Shown: one piece after another, positions 45,511-58,411 of the stretch
Position numbering within the stretch: the first letter of the stretch is position 1
Layout: each line of letters opens with the position of its first letter
Assembly: GCA_026874595.1 (NCBI GenBank)
Contig: CM049319.1
Coordinates: 4,556,601-4,620,600, forward strand
Length of the DNA stretch: 64,000 nucleotides
From: Sipunculus nudus
Lineage: Eukaryota > Annelida > Sipuncula > Golfingiida > Sipunculidae
Direction: 5' to 3'
Translations under genes and position numbers: made by a program
The notes under the pieces: model-generated
The model's database searches: none
Seen by the model: the letters and a program-made list of their open reading frames with translations, nothing else
What the model was told of the DNA's origin: nothing

Positions 45511-48500
45511 GTAAGAGGTAGTGAAAAATAAAATATTTTGGAACAAACCTAGATACTGGTGTTCACGAAACCTGTATTGTACAGATGGGTTATAAATTTC
45601 ATTATTAAATGGCACTATATAAGCCTATATATAATAAATAAAATAATTCATTACTTTTTATCATCATCTGCTTGAGTTTTCCACATTCACGTATGTTATT
45701 TCCAGTCATTCAAATGTCATCAAAGGTATAATAATCACATACAATATTTTAAACAGTAAAACTAATGCATGCTTTCATACACACCTGAAATAAAACTTAA
45801 GTCACTGTCCCTGCCGTGTGAACTGCCTGATTTTATCAAATTTACAGTTGTGTTATGTGAATGACAATTATGTCTGTCTCGTCCCAAGAAGCTTTATTCT
45901 GATTCGCTCTGCTTCTCTGTGGATTCCATTACAATGACAAAATGTGATTTGCAGCTATTGTTTATCAAACATCAACAACATGACACTTGAGTCATTTGAT
46001 TCATTACTATTCCTTTTTGGTGTTGGGCATGTTTAATAGTCCTTTGAATATCACACAATTGCCAATTAACTGACGGTTCCATTAGAGATCACATTGAATA
46101 ATATTCTACAAGATGCCGATCCAGGATTTTTTGCAAGGGGGGTGGGGTGGGGTGGGGTGGGGGAGGGGGGGGGGGGGTCAACAGGTGTCATTTTGGGATT
46201 ATTCTGAGCAGTTTACCTGTCATGGTTTAAAATTGGTCTAAAAAATGTTGGTGGTTGGGAACAGTGCTTCACATTGAACCCGCCCCATTAAGACTAAAGA
46301 AAGTTGGAAAATCTACAGAAACCCTGTGAATTCCCTGAGTATTCACAGAATATGATGACCTCATGCAGTATATTATTTGATCAGTTTGATCATTTCCTTT
46401 TAACTTTACAAGACTACTTTTTTCAGTTTTGACATGTTATAATATTTTCCAACAACAAACTTGTGAAACTTGTCAAATTTGCAATGATAAACAAAGCGTC
46501 TGACAATCAGTGCAACAATTATTATGTCTTAAGAAGTAAACTTGTTTGTATATCCAGCAAGTTATAAACAGTGGCAAGCTATGAAACCAAACTAATTGTC
46601 TTTACTTATTCACATCTATCTGAAAACAAATATGTTTACCAAAGGAAATGGTTTGACAAATGCTGGTTTGAAAATGTACTGTTGTTCTGAAAACAGACTT
46701 TGAAAACTCTCCAAGAATTCTCAATTTCCATGCCAAATCTGTTAACTACTTGATGGCCAGTTATTTGCATTTATGGCCCATAAAAAATCTGTTGTGATTG
46801 GCTTTAACTCTTCATCTGTCATTTAGAAGGCAACCTCATTGGCCAATCATAAGAATTTTAACATTTAAGGAGATCTAATGTACACGGTCACTAAACATTA
46901 AATTTGTCAACAATCATTTTGGATTCGTCGGCACAATATAAAAGAAAAAAAAGTCAAAATGCAAATTTTATATGTTTTTTTTTTTATGAAATGAGGAAAT
47001 CAGAGGTCAGTGGGTTTGTTAACCATAAAAAAACTCTGACATAAGGACATGGCCTGGGTTTTAATGTTAGATCTTCCGAAGGGTTTCAGCATCCAGTCCT
47101 CAACTAGACAAGCACTTTGTGTCCTGAGTGATATTGTTTCATTGGTAAAAGTGCAGTACAGGTGACCTGCCTAAAATGGGCTTCCTTACCAATGGTCTGT
47201 TCTTATTTTTCTTGTTCTCACATGGAGCTTACTTGATGATTTCATCATAATGCACACATATTTGTAAGATTCACATAAAAATAAGACAACAACATACTTG
47301 ATTCAAAGGAAAAATCAAGTATGAGTAATGCCAGTTAGTGGCAGGTCACCTATACTGCACTTTAAACATTTCATTTATATTGTTTCATTTAAAGACATTT
47401 GGTAGATGAAACAAGAAATTGATGCCCTTCTCAAATTGTGTTTTATCACAAGCCAGATGAGAAAAATTTGAGTGAATACCTTGTATTAATTTAATCAAGA
47501 TCTGGAATAATATATGGAGTTCTTATCGTTTGCTCTTTTGCAGATAATCAAGACTAAGAAAAAATTCACTCATAGCTTTTCTTAAAGATTTTGCGAGATA
47601 GATAGAGATAGATACATGTGAGATGACTTGCTCAAAACAAGATGCTTCCTTTTCTATTACTGAAGGTAAATGACTTTCTCTGATAAGATGATTGAATAAA
47701 AGGATGAAAACTGCAAGTATTACTGAAAATCAACAAGAGACAAGATACTTTCACAAAATTGATGAACCTCTTGGTGGACCACTTTCTCTTCATGTAAAAA
47801 TGTTCTCCTGTGGTACAAGTGCCTAAATTTTATATCTCTCTATCTGCTATTCCATGGCAGTCATGGCATTACTGTGTTGTTATAATGTTCTATTTGAATG
47901 GTGTGCCTTTCAAATATGTTACATATATGGCAGCAAAGTGGGTAATATCAGGTAGTATATCTTAGGAAACAGAATCTGGAGTTTATAAAACAAAACCTTC
48001 CAGATGACATTTATATTTTTACAACAGAAACCATTTCTAGTATCCATCAGCAAAGCCCTTAAATCAAGAAAATATTTATTTCACTGGCATGCACAGACTT
48101 GCTTTATGAATTTCCAATTTCTCAGTCTATAAATCTACCAAATTCTGCGTGATATCAAGTATTTTCAACCAAACCTGAGGGCACATGTAGCATGTTTTAT
48201 GCATCATAAGTCTATTTGATAACATAAATTTTATTAATGGATCTGCCAAATGAATGAAAATGCTGTTATAGCACGCTTTGTAAAAGTTTCATGACAATAA
48301 ACTTACTTTCACAAAAAGCAAGGTCCAACTTGTGTAATCAAGGACCAATTTGTGTAATCATAATTTCTATTTCACTGCAGTGTCCCACCAGTCACTAGCT
48401 GGAAGGGAATGAGTGTCTTATTTAAAGCTCAAGGGCTTCTCTGTTAGCATTTAGGGTATATGTTAATACAAACAGACTTGATCTGGAGGACTAATATATG

Positions 48501-48751
48501 GTTTTGGGCTCTGGAGGTCAACTCTTTTTGTCACACCAAAATGCACTTCTTTTCCTCAAAAGGCAACCCAACAGGCTTCTCAAGGACATGTTAAGTAAAT
48601 GATCTTTATGAATCCGCTTATAAATAATTTGGTAGCATCTGATATCCTTTGGAAGAAAATGGATTCTTAAGCTCTTTATAGGGGCCTGTCTGGTATTTGA
48701 CGCCTATCACCTGAAGATAACAACTTGATTTTTTTATAAAAAAAAAAAAAA
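45511..48751. other. Low-copy DNA, G-run and repeat end
   Basis: No second clear exon is seen. A strong acceptor (TTTGCTCTTTTGCAG, about 47543) is followed by only 13 open codons. GATCCAGGATTTTTTGC at about 46119 marks an old repeat of the kind found at 12.16 kb. Confidence 0.4.
46137..46177 (+). repeat. G-rich tract, potential G-quadruplex
   Basis: 41 bases of G interrupted by single T's and one A, including GGGGTGGGGTGGGGTGGGGG and a final run of 13 G's. It has many runs of four or more G's with one-base loops, the strongest class of G-quadruplex pattern. It follows directly on GATCCAGGATTTTTTGCAA, so it is the subterminal part of an old repeat. Confidence 0.8.
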
Positions 48752-49072
48752 CAAGACCTACAGGCCAAATGCAAACCTGTGCAAAGTTTGGGAGATATTT
48801 GGGATATGTTCTTTTTGGCACATTTAGTATTATTGCGACAGATAAAAGGACAATTTGGCAGCATGGTTTCGGAGAAGAAAATTTTTAAACGTTTTTAGCT
48901 TTTCCTTACAAAATCTAAGAAAATACAGTTAGCAAAGAAATAAGCAAAATATGATAGAATTTTTTAGATGACTAATTTTTTGCAAAAACTGTGGTGATGG
49001 TAGCTCCTGTCCTTTTTGAGATAGCTATGACGCATGACGCCACGCCATGGCATAAGCTCACAGATGCGCTAA
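48752..49072 (+). mobile_element. Family 2 element, short copy
   Basis: It starts CAAGACCTACAGGCCAAATG and ends CACAGATGCGCTAA after a poly-A run. Only the terminal parts remain (321 bp): the 5' 70 bases and the 3' segment with 'aaaatctaagaaaatacagttag'. It is directly followed by another family 2 segment. Confidence 0.7.
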
Positions 49073-49979
49073 AAATGCAAACCAAGTTTTTTCAAACAGT
49101 TGAAAGATATGTCCACTAATTCTAATCTGGGCATTCTGCATCTAGAATATGTCTAGACGCCTAGACGATGTGTCTAGACGTCTAGACACATTGTCTAGAC
49201 GCCAGACAGAGCCAGATCAGGTGCCATGGTGATGTCTGGACCTCACCTGGTTGAACTGAGTGACCTCTTGACATGGCATGTTGAAACATGGCATTTTGTC
49301 AAATCGGTTTTCAAACACTGAAAGCCGTTTTTAATTGGTTACACTGCTTTTTAAAGCTGCATTTACCCAATTATTCTTATAAAACTGGCAGAACCCTACC
49401 ATAGAATAATTCTTGTAAAGTTTAAACTAATCAGCTTAACATTTTCATCATAAAACAGTGTATAAGCTGGAAGAGTCTAAAATTACATTTTCGCTTGTAA
49501 AAAACAGATCAACGTAGGTGGCACCACCAATACCTCAATTTCAGATATGACTTATGTGACAAACACTGGCATAAATTTGGTGAATTTAGCTCCAGCTGTT
49601 TCTGAGATAGAAATTTTAGAATGCTTTTTTTGACAGATGACCGAGTTCAACTTCCTGTAACTTGGCCAAAAATCACTGTACTGGAACCATTTGAACAAAC
49701 TTAAGAGAGATTGTTCCAGGGATCATTTCTGTGAAATATTGGACAATTTGGCTGAACAGTTTTGGAGAAGAAGAGTTTTAAAGCTTTTTTCCATATATAA
49801 TCTAAGAAAATGCAGACAGCAAAAAATAAACCAAATCCGATATAGTTTTTTAGATGACTGATATTTTGCTACAGTTTGGTGATGCTAGCTCCTGCTGTTA
49901 TCGAGAAAGTATGAATTAACATACAAACGATGCACAACGGATGCTGTGGCACCATCTCATAAGCTCACAGGTTCTCTAA
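49073..49979 (+). mobile_element. Family 2 3' half
   Basis: It matches 29075-31098 of the large family 2 copy without its 1a insertion: 'tgcaaaccaagttttttcaaac', the GTGTCTAGACGTCTAGACAC palindrome (49170-49189), 'gccatggtgatgtctgg', the empty insertion site at about 49497, and the 3' end CACAGGTTCTCTAA. Its 5' half is absent or is represented by the short copy upstream. Confidence 0.7.
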
Positions 49980-50316
49980 AAAGGCCAGAAAACGTCAATC
50001 CAACTCCATACAGGCTTTTCATTTTGTTTATATCCACTTGCTTATAACATGTGGGGTACCTGCCAAAATAGTGGCATTTTGCAGCTTGTGACCTTTCAAC
50101 TTCCACACATATGCAACCAGCCACTTAAGCATACATGGTACTTCTGTTTTCAACATTACTGCCTGTACCATATTTACTAACAGCTTGTACATAAAGACAT
50201 GCTGACATGTCCATCAGAGGCATCATAAGAACTTTTCTTGGCACTCACAGGAATTACCTAGAGGCCATTATTGCAGAGTCAGCCAGAAATCACATAGATT
50301 CTAGTTAGCCAGGTGA
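49980..50316. other. Low-copy DNA
   Basis: 337 bases with no recognised repeat or site. Confidence 0.4.
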
Positions 50317-50568
50317 ATAGGTGGCTTTGAACAAGCAAATTATCATGTAGAGAAAGCCACCTTCTCAAAAATGGTCAAACTAAGTAAAATATTGGACAAG
50401 AATTTCCCATCAAAGGAATCAATACTCAAGAGAATACAGAACTCCAGTAACACGCAAGGTGCAGGTATGAAGGAAAAGGATAAGAAATATTTGACATATC
50501 AAGAACTATTCAAAAGAGATCCATTAAAGGCTGTTTCTGATAATTATTTCAAAGACAACACTCTCTGA
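50317..50568 (+). CDS. Possible small gene or last exon
   Basis: The frame is open from 50317; the first ATG at 50371 has a good start context (AAAATGG) and gives 65 codons to TGA at 50566. The protein is hydrophilic and lysine-rich: MVKLSKILDKNFPSKESILK at the start and RDPLKAVSDNYFKDNTL at the end. An AATAAATA lies about 15 bases after the stop, close for a polyadenylation signal but possible. A CAG|GTATGA donor lies inside near 50466. The upstream acceptor is weak (CATGTAG). The family is not recognised. Confidence 0.22.
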   Translation: MGGFEQANYHVEKATFSKMVKLSKILDKNFPSKESILKRIQNSSNTQGAGMKEKDKKYLTYQELFKRDPLKAVSDNYFKDNTL

Positions 50569-51303
50569 TCTTTCATAGGATAAATAAATACCTCATGAAA
50601 ATATCATTATTTCCTGCTTTCAATTACCAAAATATTCGAGATGGTTTTATGAACTCTTGCCTCTGTTATTTTCCAGAGAGGAGATTAGGATACATTCCAT
50701 GGTAATGTATTTACAATGAAATCTATTGACTTTTGCCACTTGTCCAGGGTAGTTGTCTTGTGACCTTTTGACCTTGCCTTCTTTCAAATGCTGCACCTAA
50801 AGGATTTAATTAGAAACCAATTTGTCACTGTACATAGCTAAATTTTATGAGTTCCTGTAATATTTCCCTCTCCAAAAAAGTAATCTCATGATTACTTGAA
50901 CTAAAATGTACAGGAATTTTTGCTTATTATCAGGATAAAATAAAAAAGTTCATGAATGGAATATATATAATTTGGAGGAACCACTGTTTCTGGAATCATG
51001 AAAAACTCATTGAAGGATAAAGGTTTCGTGGCTTGTCCAGTGGCAAAACCTGCAGTTCATTTATTATTAGTATGGTGACTTAATTTTAAATACTAGTGTA
51101 TCCTGGGCAATCATGGGGCATATTTAATTTTCCTTCCTTTTTTCAGAGTTGAATGTTTGGCCTGAAACATAAGCTGCACTGTACTCTAAACTCTGTCTTA
51201 TACAGCTGCATTATTCTACAATTAATCAACAATAGGAAGCCATGATAATAATGGTGGCCTGACATGTATAGTTACAATTAAAAGCCAACTGGATGTGTGA
51301 TAA
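50569..51303. other. Low-copy DNA
   Basis: 735 bases with no recognised repeat, exon or site beyond the AATAAATA noted with the preceding open frame. Confidence 0.35.
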
Positions 51304-54300
51304 CAAGGGACCTATGGGTCACGGCGCTCAGCTGTTATATATGATAAAATATGATTTAGGAATGAGGCACATGCTGGTTTTGTGTGGAAATAAATATAAG
51401 CTGTATTATGAGTTGTTGTTGTTTAGCTTATGTATGATTTTGATAGTACCTTTGGAGACAGGTAAGAAAATTGATTTCATTTATTTTATTTACAAATGGA
51501 GTACTATTGTCACACAGATTTTGACTTGGCCATATAACTTATAAGCAGAACATATAATATAAGAGTTTAACTATTTATTAAAATAAAATTACAAATATTG
51601 TCCCAAATGTAATTTTTATTAAAAATAACAAGAGAATCATATGATTTTTTAAAATGAAATATAACTGAAATGATTATTAAAATAATATTAAAGAATATAT
51701 TCATGAATGCATTCATGAATACATTTTGAATGTATTTGCACTGGTATTCATATACTTTCATTTTTACCTGAATTCCCATTCTTTATGCAAGAAATTTTAT
51801 TATGGAGTACATATTCATATTCGTATTTAAATACAATTGCAAAGTATTCACACCATGACTGGTATTTATATAGTTTTCATCAAACAATGATGTTGAAAAT
51901 CCAGAATATACAAAATTCACACATTTAAATAATGATCATAAGTAACTGGTTTTATGGCTTTTAATTATATTAAACAAGTGACCCATGGGTCATGACACTC
52001 AGCTGAATGGGAAGAGATTTGCAAAAGGAAATTTTATCATCTGAATGGTAGTATATACCCATTCAACTGAAGCATCAAACAGATTAAAGAATAAGCCAAG
52101 ATTGTTTCTGAATTTATATATCTCAAAATATGGGAAAAAATGCGTAAACTTTAAAAAAAATACATGTGGTTCCACCAGTCTGCAGAAACTAATTAAAACA
52201 CTTAATGGTCAACATCCATGCAGAGAATCATAGTGATTTCTGCATTAATTGTTCAGATACTTCAGCTTTTGAATCAAATTTTCCATTATTCTGAGGGATA
52301 CTTCGGAGTCCTATAGCTTGAAGGATATGGGAAACAGAGAACTAATTTAAGGTTTCCACTGACACTTTTCATGGGCCTCCTTGCATGAGAAGAATGAAGA
52401 TTCTAGGTCCAGTTGTTACAATTTGTACCCTGTTGACACATAACCACATCCTTAAAGGTCTTAAAAATAGAGAAAAAAAATTGTAAAAATGTGTAACAAG
52501 CCCCATAGCTTGAAGAATATAGGTAACAGAGACCTAATTCCAGGTTTCTAGGGAGTCTGCAGAAACTGATGAAACATCTCATGATCTCTTTGTATGAAAT
52601 TTTTGACTATTCTGGGGGGTACTTTGGGGCCCTACAGCATGATGAAGGATATGGGTAACAGAGACCTAATTTCAGGTTTCCATGGAGACTTTTCATGGGT
52701 CTACCAGTGTGTCAAGAATGAAGATTCTAGGTCCAGTTGTTATGATTTGTGCCCTGTTAACAGATGTTCATATCTTTAAAGTCTTTTATCTCAAAAATAG
52801 TGAAAAAAATTTGTAAAGAATCGAAAAATACAGGTGGCGCCACCAGTCTGCAGAAACCTATGAAACACTCCATGATCAATATCCATGCAGAGAACCATGG
52901 TAATCAATGCATTAGTTGTTCAGATATTTCAGTTTTTGTATCAAATTTTCATTATTCAGTGGGGGGAGCCCCATAGCTTGAAGAATCTGGGTAACAGAGA
53001 CCTAATTCCAGGTTTCCAAGGAGACTTTTCATGGGCCTCCCCCAATGTCAAAAATGAAGATTCTAGGTCCAGTTGTTATGATTTGTGCCCTGTTAACAGA
53101 TGACTGCATCTTTTAAAGTCTCAAAAATAGAGAAAAAAATTCGTAAAAAATCGAAAAATATAGGTTGCGCCACCAGTCTGCAGAAACTGATGAAACATTG
53201 CATGATTAATATGTATGCCAAAAATCATGACCATCAGTGATGTAGTTAATGAGATATTGAAGTTTTTGTATGAAATTTTACACTATTCTGGGGAGTACTT
53301 TGGGGCCCCATAGCTTGAAGGATATGGGATATAGAGACCTAATTTCTAGTTTCCATGGAGACTTTTCATAGGTCTCTCAGAATGTCAGGAATGAAGATTC
53401 TAGGTCCAGTCTTTACGATTTGTGCCCTGTTAACAGATGTCCACATTTTTAAAGGTCTCAAAAATAGAGAAAAAAATTCGTAAAAAATCGAAAAATACAG
53501 GTGGCGCCACCAGTCTGCAGGAAATAATGGAACATCTTATGATCAAAATGTATGCCAAAAATCATGACCATCAGAGTTGTAGTTAATTAGATATTGAAGA
53601 TTTTGTATGAAATTTTTTACTATTCTGGGGGGTACTTTGGGGCCCCATAGCTTGAAGGATATGGGTAACAGAGACCTGATTTCTGGTTTCAGAGGAGATT
53701 TTTCATGGACCTCTCAGAATGTCAAGTTAAAGATTCTAGGTCCAGCAGTTACGATTTGTGCCAGGTTAACGGACAGACGGACGGACAGACGGACGGACGA
53801 CGGACAAAGAGTGATCGCTATAGCTCAGATGACTTACAGTCAGCTGAGCTAAAAAAGTAAATGTAATATATTCATTTTGGACTAATTTCACATCATGTAC
53901 ACACTAGACACAGTAGGAATCTAGATTAATATTATCAACTGCATCTTTGTCGATCATTAATTTCCTTCATATGATCCCTAATGATTAGTAATGAATAATA
54001 TGAATTACTTTTTTATCATTAAAACTGGACTGAAAAATACTGCATGATGTTATTTGGAATATGTGACATTCTATCCATCATTTCAAGATTCTTATATCAT
54101 CAGTAACTGCAAGTTAATTTCCTGTTATTATAAACTAACAAATTCCTTTTCTATTTTTCTTTAATTTGTTATTAAAATCCAATAAAAATTTATTAATTTA
54201 TTGTTTATTGTTATGTTGTTGGTTAAAACTACTAGATGAGTTGGGTTGGACACCTGGATCAACTGTGGCTGGCCATAAGCTGCCTGGCTGCCCCAGTGAA

Positions 54301-55700
54301 TGCCTCGCCTCAAGCATGTATAATTTGCTGAAAGTTCAACAAGGTCAACATACAGGTGACTCAAGAGGGGCTGGAGAGAGCCAAGGTCTGACATGGTCTC
54401 ATAAAAACATTAATAAAAGCTACAATTTTTGGCCAATTTCTTTCAGCTTTCTAAACTAAAAAGCTGAAATCCTTATGTGTGCATGATATGAAAATTGTAT
54501 CAACAGTGCTCACAGGAAAAAAACATGCCATGGTCAAAGTGTGGCAAAATTTAAGGTACTAATTTTTTATTTATACTAATAACTTATAAAATTTGAAAAA
54601 ATTCAGAATTAATTTTGGTCATTCAATTGAAACTTGATTAAATAATGTTACATCCCTGACAAAAAATCTCTAGCTTCAGCAATCCCCTTGTAAAGGGAGT
54701 AAATATATTTCTTGATTTTTTACAAAGTGCATTATGTTTGGGCCCATAACTTAAAACAATTACGCAATAGTGACATCATTTCTGGTATGTGCATAGAGAA
54801 TGTATAGAAAAATATATATATTATATATGAATAAAGTCAAACCAGTGGTTTTGATATTAGGCAGTCTTGAAGTGTAACAATGGGTTTTTAATGGAAAAAT
54901 GAAGTTTTTCATTAATATCTCGAAGGTATTAAGTCCAAGTGACCAAATTCTTGGCATGGTAGGGTATTTTGGAGACATCTAATTGTATGCCAAATTTTAG
55001 GAACTGAGAGCTGAAACTGGGGAGCTGAGCTCTTGCAAACTGCATAACACTAGCTTGATGTGAAAAATTTGTTACATGGTGCTTGAAAACTTGAATAAAA
55101 TCTACAGTTTATGATCAACTGGTTTCAAATTTTTGGTGTTAACAGACAAAATGCTAATATAAACATGCTGTGAAAATTAAATCCACAAAACTTACAGGAA
55201 AAAAACGTGCCATGGTCAAATTTGGGCAAAATTTAGGGTACCAATTTTTTTACTTTTGTTAATATTTTTAAAAATTTAAAAGATTTTGATCTAATTTTGT
55301 GTATAAATTTAATTTTGATTAATTTAAGTTATATTACTGGATAAAAAGTCCATAGCTTTAACATGATTTTGTGTTAAGTGATTTAATATCTTTCCTGATT
55401 TTTTTCAAAATGCATTATGTTTGGGCCCATAACTTTTTCAAATTATATCATTACAGACATAATTTCTGGCATGTACATAGGAACTATATAGAGGAATATT
55501 TATGGTAAATATGAGGAAAAACAGATGAGTGGTTTTGATATTAGGCAGTCTTGAAGTGTGAAAATAGATTTTTAATAAAAAAATTGAGGTTTTTCCTTAA
55601 TTTCTCAAAGGAACGAAGTTGCAAAGACCCAGTTTTCGGCTTGGTAGGAGATCTTGGGGACATATAACATTATGCCGAATTTTGGATTCCTAGGTCTTAC
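51304..55700 (+). mobile_element. Family 1a element, 3'-truncated, split by family 1b
   Basis: The 5' end CAAGGGACCTATGGGTCACG is at 51304. Body sequence equivalent to 7000-9060 resumes at about 54220: AATAAAAGCTA, 'tggttttgatattaggcagtc', 'aatatctcgaagg', and a second, similar stretch from 55070. It stops near 55700 at 'gattcctaggtc', before the microsatellite and hairpin, so the 3' end is lost. The part just after 51340 differs from other 1a copies. Confidence 0.5.
51975..53852 (+). mobile_element. Family 1b element, complete
   Basis: It starts CAAGTGACCCATGGGTCATG with CACTCAGCTGA and ends with a GACAGACGG microsatellite (about 53771-53806), the hairpin and CTAA. Core units of about 330 bp each run from 'ccaccagtctgcag' through 'ggatatgggtaacagagacc' and 'gattctaggtccag' to 'gtgccctgttaac', 'ctcaaaaatagagaaaaaa' and GGTGGCGCCACC (perfect at 52833-52844 and 53500-53511). 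It gives the cleanest view of the intact 1b body. Confidence 0.85.
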
Positions 55701-55734
55701 GATTTCACTTAAATTACTTATTTTAAACTACACT

Positions 55735-55860
55735 GACAAAATATTCATTTAAAAAGTACATTGATAAGAATACCCATTTCAAACTACACTGAAAAAAAGT
55801 ATTTATTTAAATAAGTACATTGACAAGAATACCCATTTCAAACTATACTGAAAAAGTACC
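55735..55860 (+). repeat. Short diverged tandem repeat
   Basis: Two and a half units of about 60 bp with ACATTGACAAGAATACCCAT and TTTCAAACTACACTGAAAAA. It lies directly before the candidate exon at 55901. Confidence 0.75.
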
Positions 55861-55900
55861 TTTATCAAGCTACATCTGTACCTACTTGGGTTATTCACAG

Positions 55901-55987
55901 TTACTGGCAAGGCATGAGATTCTTACCTCCGGAAGTTGAGAGCTTACTGACGGAAGTTGATAGTGGCCGAGAAGGCGCCAACAAATG
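55901..55987 (+). CDS. Candidate internal exon
   Basis: The acceptor is CTTGGGTTATTCACAG and the donor AAATG|GTAAGTT is near-perfect. The 87 bases between are open in one frame only: one base, YWQGMRFLPPEVESLLTEVD, SGREGANK, then two bases. Both boundaries are phase 2, as for 45349-45510. The peptide has a helix-like acidic segment (PPEVESLLTEVDSGRE). The open frame also runs upstream through the acceptor, so openness alone is weak support. The complementary strand has a donor too (CGGAG|GTAAGAAT, 55926 downward), with an open stretch of about 26 codons; only one of the two can be real. The family is not recognised. Confidence 0.33.
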
Positions 55988-57890
55988 GTAAGTTAACAAC
56001 ATCAACAAAAGCACCCCACCCATCTTTCAAGGTGCAGTGACCTTAGCATTGATAAAATAATTAAGCCCTAGGCTTTCATGAATCTGGCGGGTAAAAGCTG
56101 AATTAAGCTAAAGAAGGGATACTTGTAGATGCCCCAAGCTGCACTGATGATTAAGGAAACTCTAGTGTCTGCCTAAACCAGGGGCCAGGAGAGAAGTCAT
56201 TGGGATCCAGAGAGCAACATACAGCAACCCTGCCCATACCCAGATGTTGAACCTAAGTTTAGAAGTGGATACTGACAGGTTCAGTTAGCGAATAAGCCCA
56301 AGCATTGTAAATGAACAGCATATTGGTACATTAAAAAAAAGGGGCACTTTTAGCATGGTTTTCATTCACAATTTTTTTTATTATTAAATAATGTATCGAG
56401 GGACAAGCATGATGTCACTGTCAGAAGGTATAGCATGTTACATTTTACAACTCTGATGTAAAATTTACTGTTGGTGGAACTGAGATTTGAATGTGTAGCA
56501 GGGAACCAGGGACAAGACCTGTTTTGCTGGCTGGAAGGACAGAATGTGTTTTTCCAAGCATCAGATCTCTGTTTCCTATTGATATTTCTTCACCTTATTT
56601 GGGAGATGAGATGATGCACATACCCTTTATGTATGTTATGGTAAACAGACACATGTATACTGTGTTTACTCACATATAGAACCATAAAAACAAGTAAAAC
56701 AGGTAAATTGGAGGCAGCGAGTGGGTTTGCTGGATGGTTTTACTGGGACATTTATATTTAGCAAAATGAGCTAAATGTGTGAGACAATACACATGTAATT
56801 CAAAATTATTATGTACCTTTAAACATGACAATGGTAGGTCAAATTGTCCTCTGGAAAACATGCCACGCTACTTCCCAAAAGGTTAGTCCAGACATCATTT
56901 CTGTTCTTCTGGTAAATGACTCTCTTTGTCATTATCGGCAGGATTTGCACCTTAAAAAGAACTGTTAATTAAAGCTAGCAATCAATGAGTGCAGTTTAAA
57001 ACCAGCTAGCAATCACTAAATCTTGAACACTTATTTCATGCTGCTGCCCCTTAATGAGGATATCATTACTGAAGAAACACAAGATAATCAACTTTAGCTA
57101 TTGACAGCATCCCGAATGCAAAATTTTATTTTGGGTATTGTGTTGGTTTTCTGTAGCTGTGACTGTGTACTGCATTATGTATTGTCTCCATAGATCTTGA
57201 TCAATTGCAGCAGAGTAACATTCTAGCTATGAGGAAGACAACTGTCTGAAGGATTCTACGTTTTGCCTGTTACAGTGAAAAATGTGCACATTATTCAAAC
57301 ACTAAATTGATCAGGACCACTAGGTTCCAGAATTCAGAACCTGGACAGTTAAATGGCAGCTGTAATTGAAATGGTATTTATGGCCTCAGAATCAGAGTTA
57401 ATAATTGCATGCAAATCACTAAAGAAAGGATTTGATTGAAATAATTATCCATAGCACCATTAGTTATCTTAGTTGCATACAGCCCAGACTTTACATTGTA
57501 TCAGCCAAATGGTCACATAATATGATTTAGAATTTTACCTAAGTAGTTAACTGATGTGAACATTGCAGGTTTATCTTTCATCATGAAGACAGCTGACAGC
57601 TAAGGATTTGGCTACTCGAGTAAATTCTCCAGTAAGCTGATGTCAGATCTTAAATAATATAAACACGTTTCTCTCAAAGCCCTTGCTGTCTTGAATCAAT
57701 TTTCTTGTCAGCCGTGGTCTGGTCCCACACGTGAGTCAACAAATTTCACTCAGAATTCAGACTTTCCCCATTTGTGTGAGTGAGCTCAAATGAAGTGGGA
57801 GAAAAGCATTACTGCCAGCTTTCATCAATACTGTATAATAATTATAATTTAAAGATCATTTAAATGGCAAGTCCATATTCTGTAAGGAAA
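55988..57890. other. Low-copy DNA after the candidate exon
   Basis: A strong acceptor (GTTTTGCCTGTTACAG, about 57274) is followed by 30 open codons in the phase that would fit the 55987 donor (EKCAHYSNTKLIRTTRFQNS first), then TGA at 57366. It could be a terminal exon, but there is no other support. Nothing else is recognised. Confidence 0.35.
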
Positions 57891-57904
57891 TATATATATA
57901 TATT

Positions 57905-57970
<66 letters not shown>
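57891..57970. repeat. (TA)n microsatellite
   Basis: About 80 bases of nearly pure TA with a few TTTATATA interruptions at the left end. Confidence 0.95.
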
Positions 57971-58197
57971 ATTAACTAAAGTACGGTTAGTTTGACTTCA
58001 TCAGTTTGTGCTACAGATCTGTTTCGTGAGAGCAGCATTCAAGCCGGCTCACTCTTCAGGTACAAACTGGAGTGATCAGATATTTGGGTGAAGTTTGTCG
58101 TAATAGGTAGGATTTATCTGGGGTTACTAGGTTCGGTGAGGCATGTATTTAGAGTTTTTGTTTTAAAACTCTAAAAACTCTAAAAACTCATATATAT

Positions 58198-58411
58198 GTC
58201 ACAGGACAAACTCCGATCCAGTAGAATCGTCGATCCTACTAGGACAAAGTCGGAGTTTGTCCTAGTAGAGGCTATGATCGCAGTTTGTCCTAGTAGAATC
58301 ACTGATCCTACTAGTAGAAAGTCTGATCGGAGTTTCTCCTAGTAGAAAGTCCGATCAGACTTTGTCCTAGTAGGATCGACGATTCTACTGGATCAGAGTT
58401 TGTCCTGTGAC
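58198..58411. mobile_element. Fold-back MITE, 214 bp
   Basis: The outer 54 bases on each side are nearly perfect inverted repeats, starting GTCACAGGACAAACTCCGAT and ending GTTTGTCCTGTGAC. The interior repeats TTTGTCCTAGTAG and the complementary CTACTAGGA several times, so the whole element can fold into a multi-branched hairpin. ATATATAT stands on both sides, so the target duplication may be TA or up to 8 bp. No coding. Confidence 0.85.
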
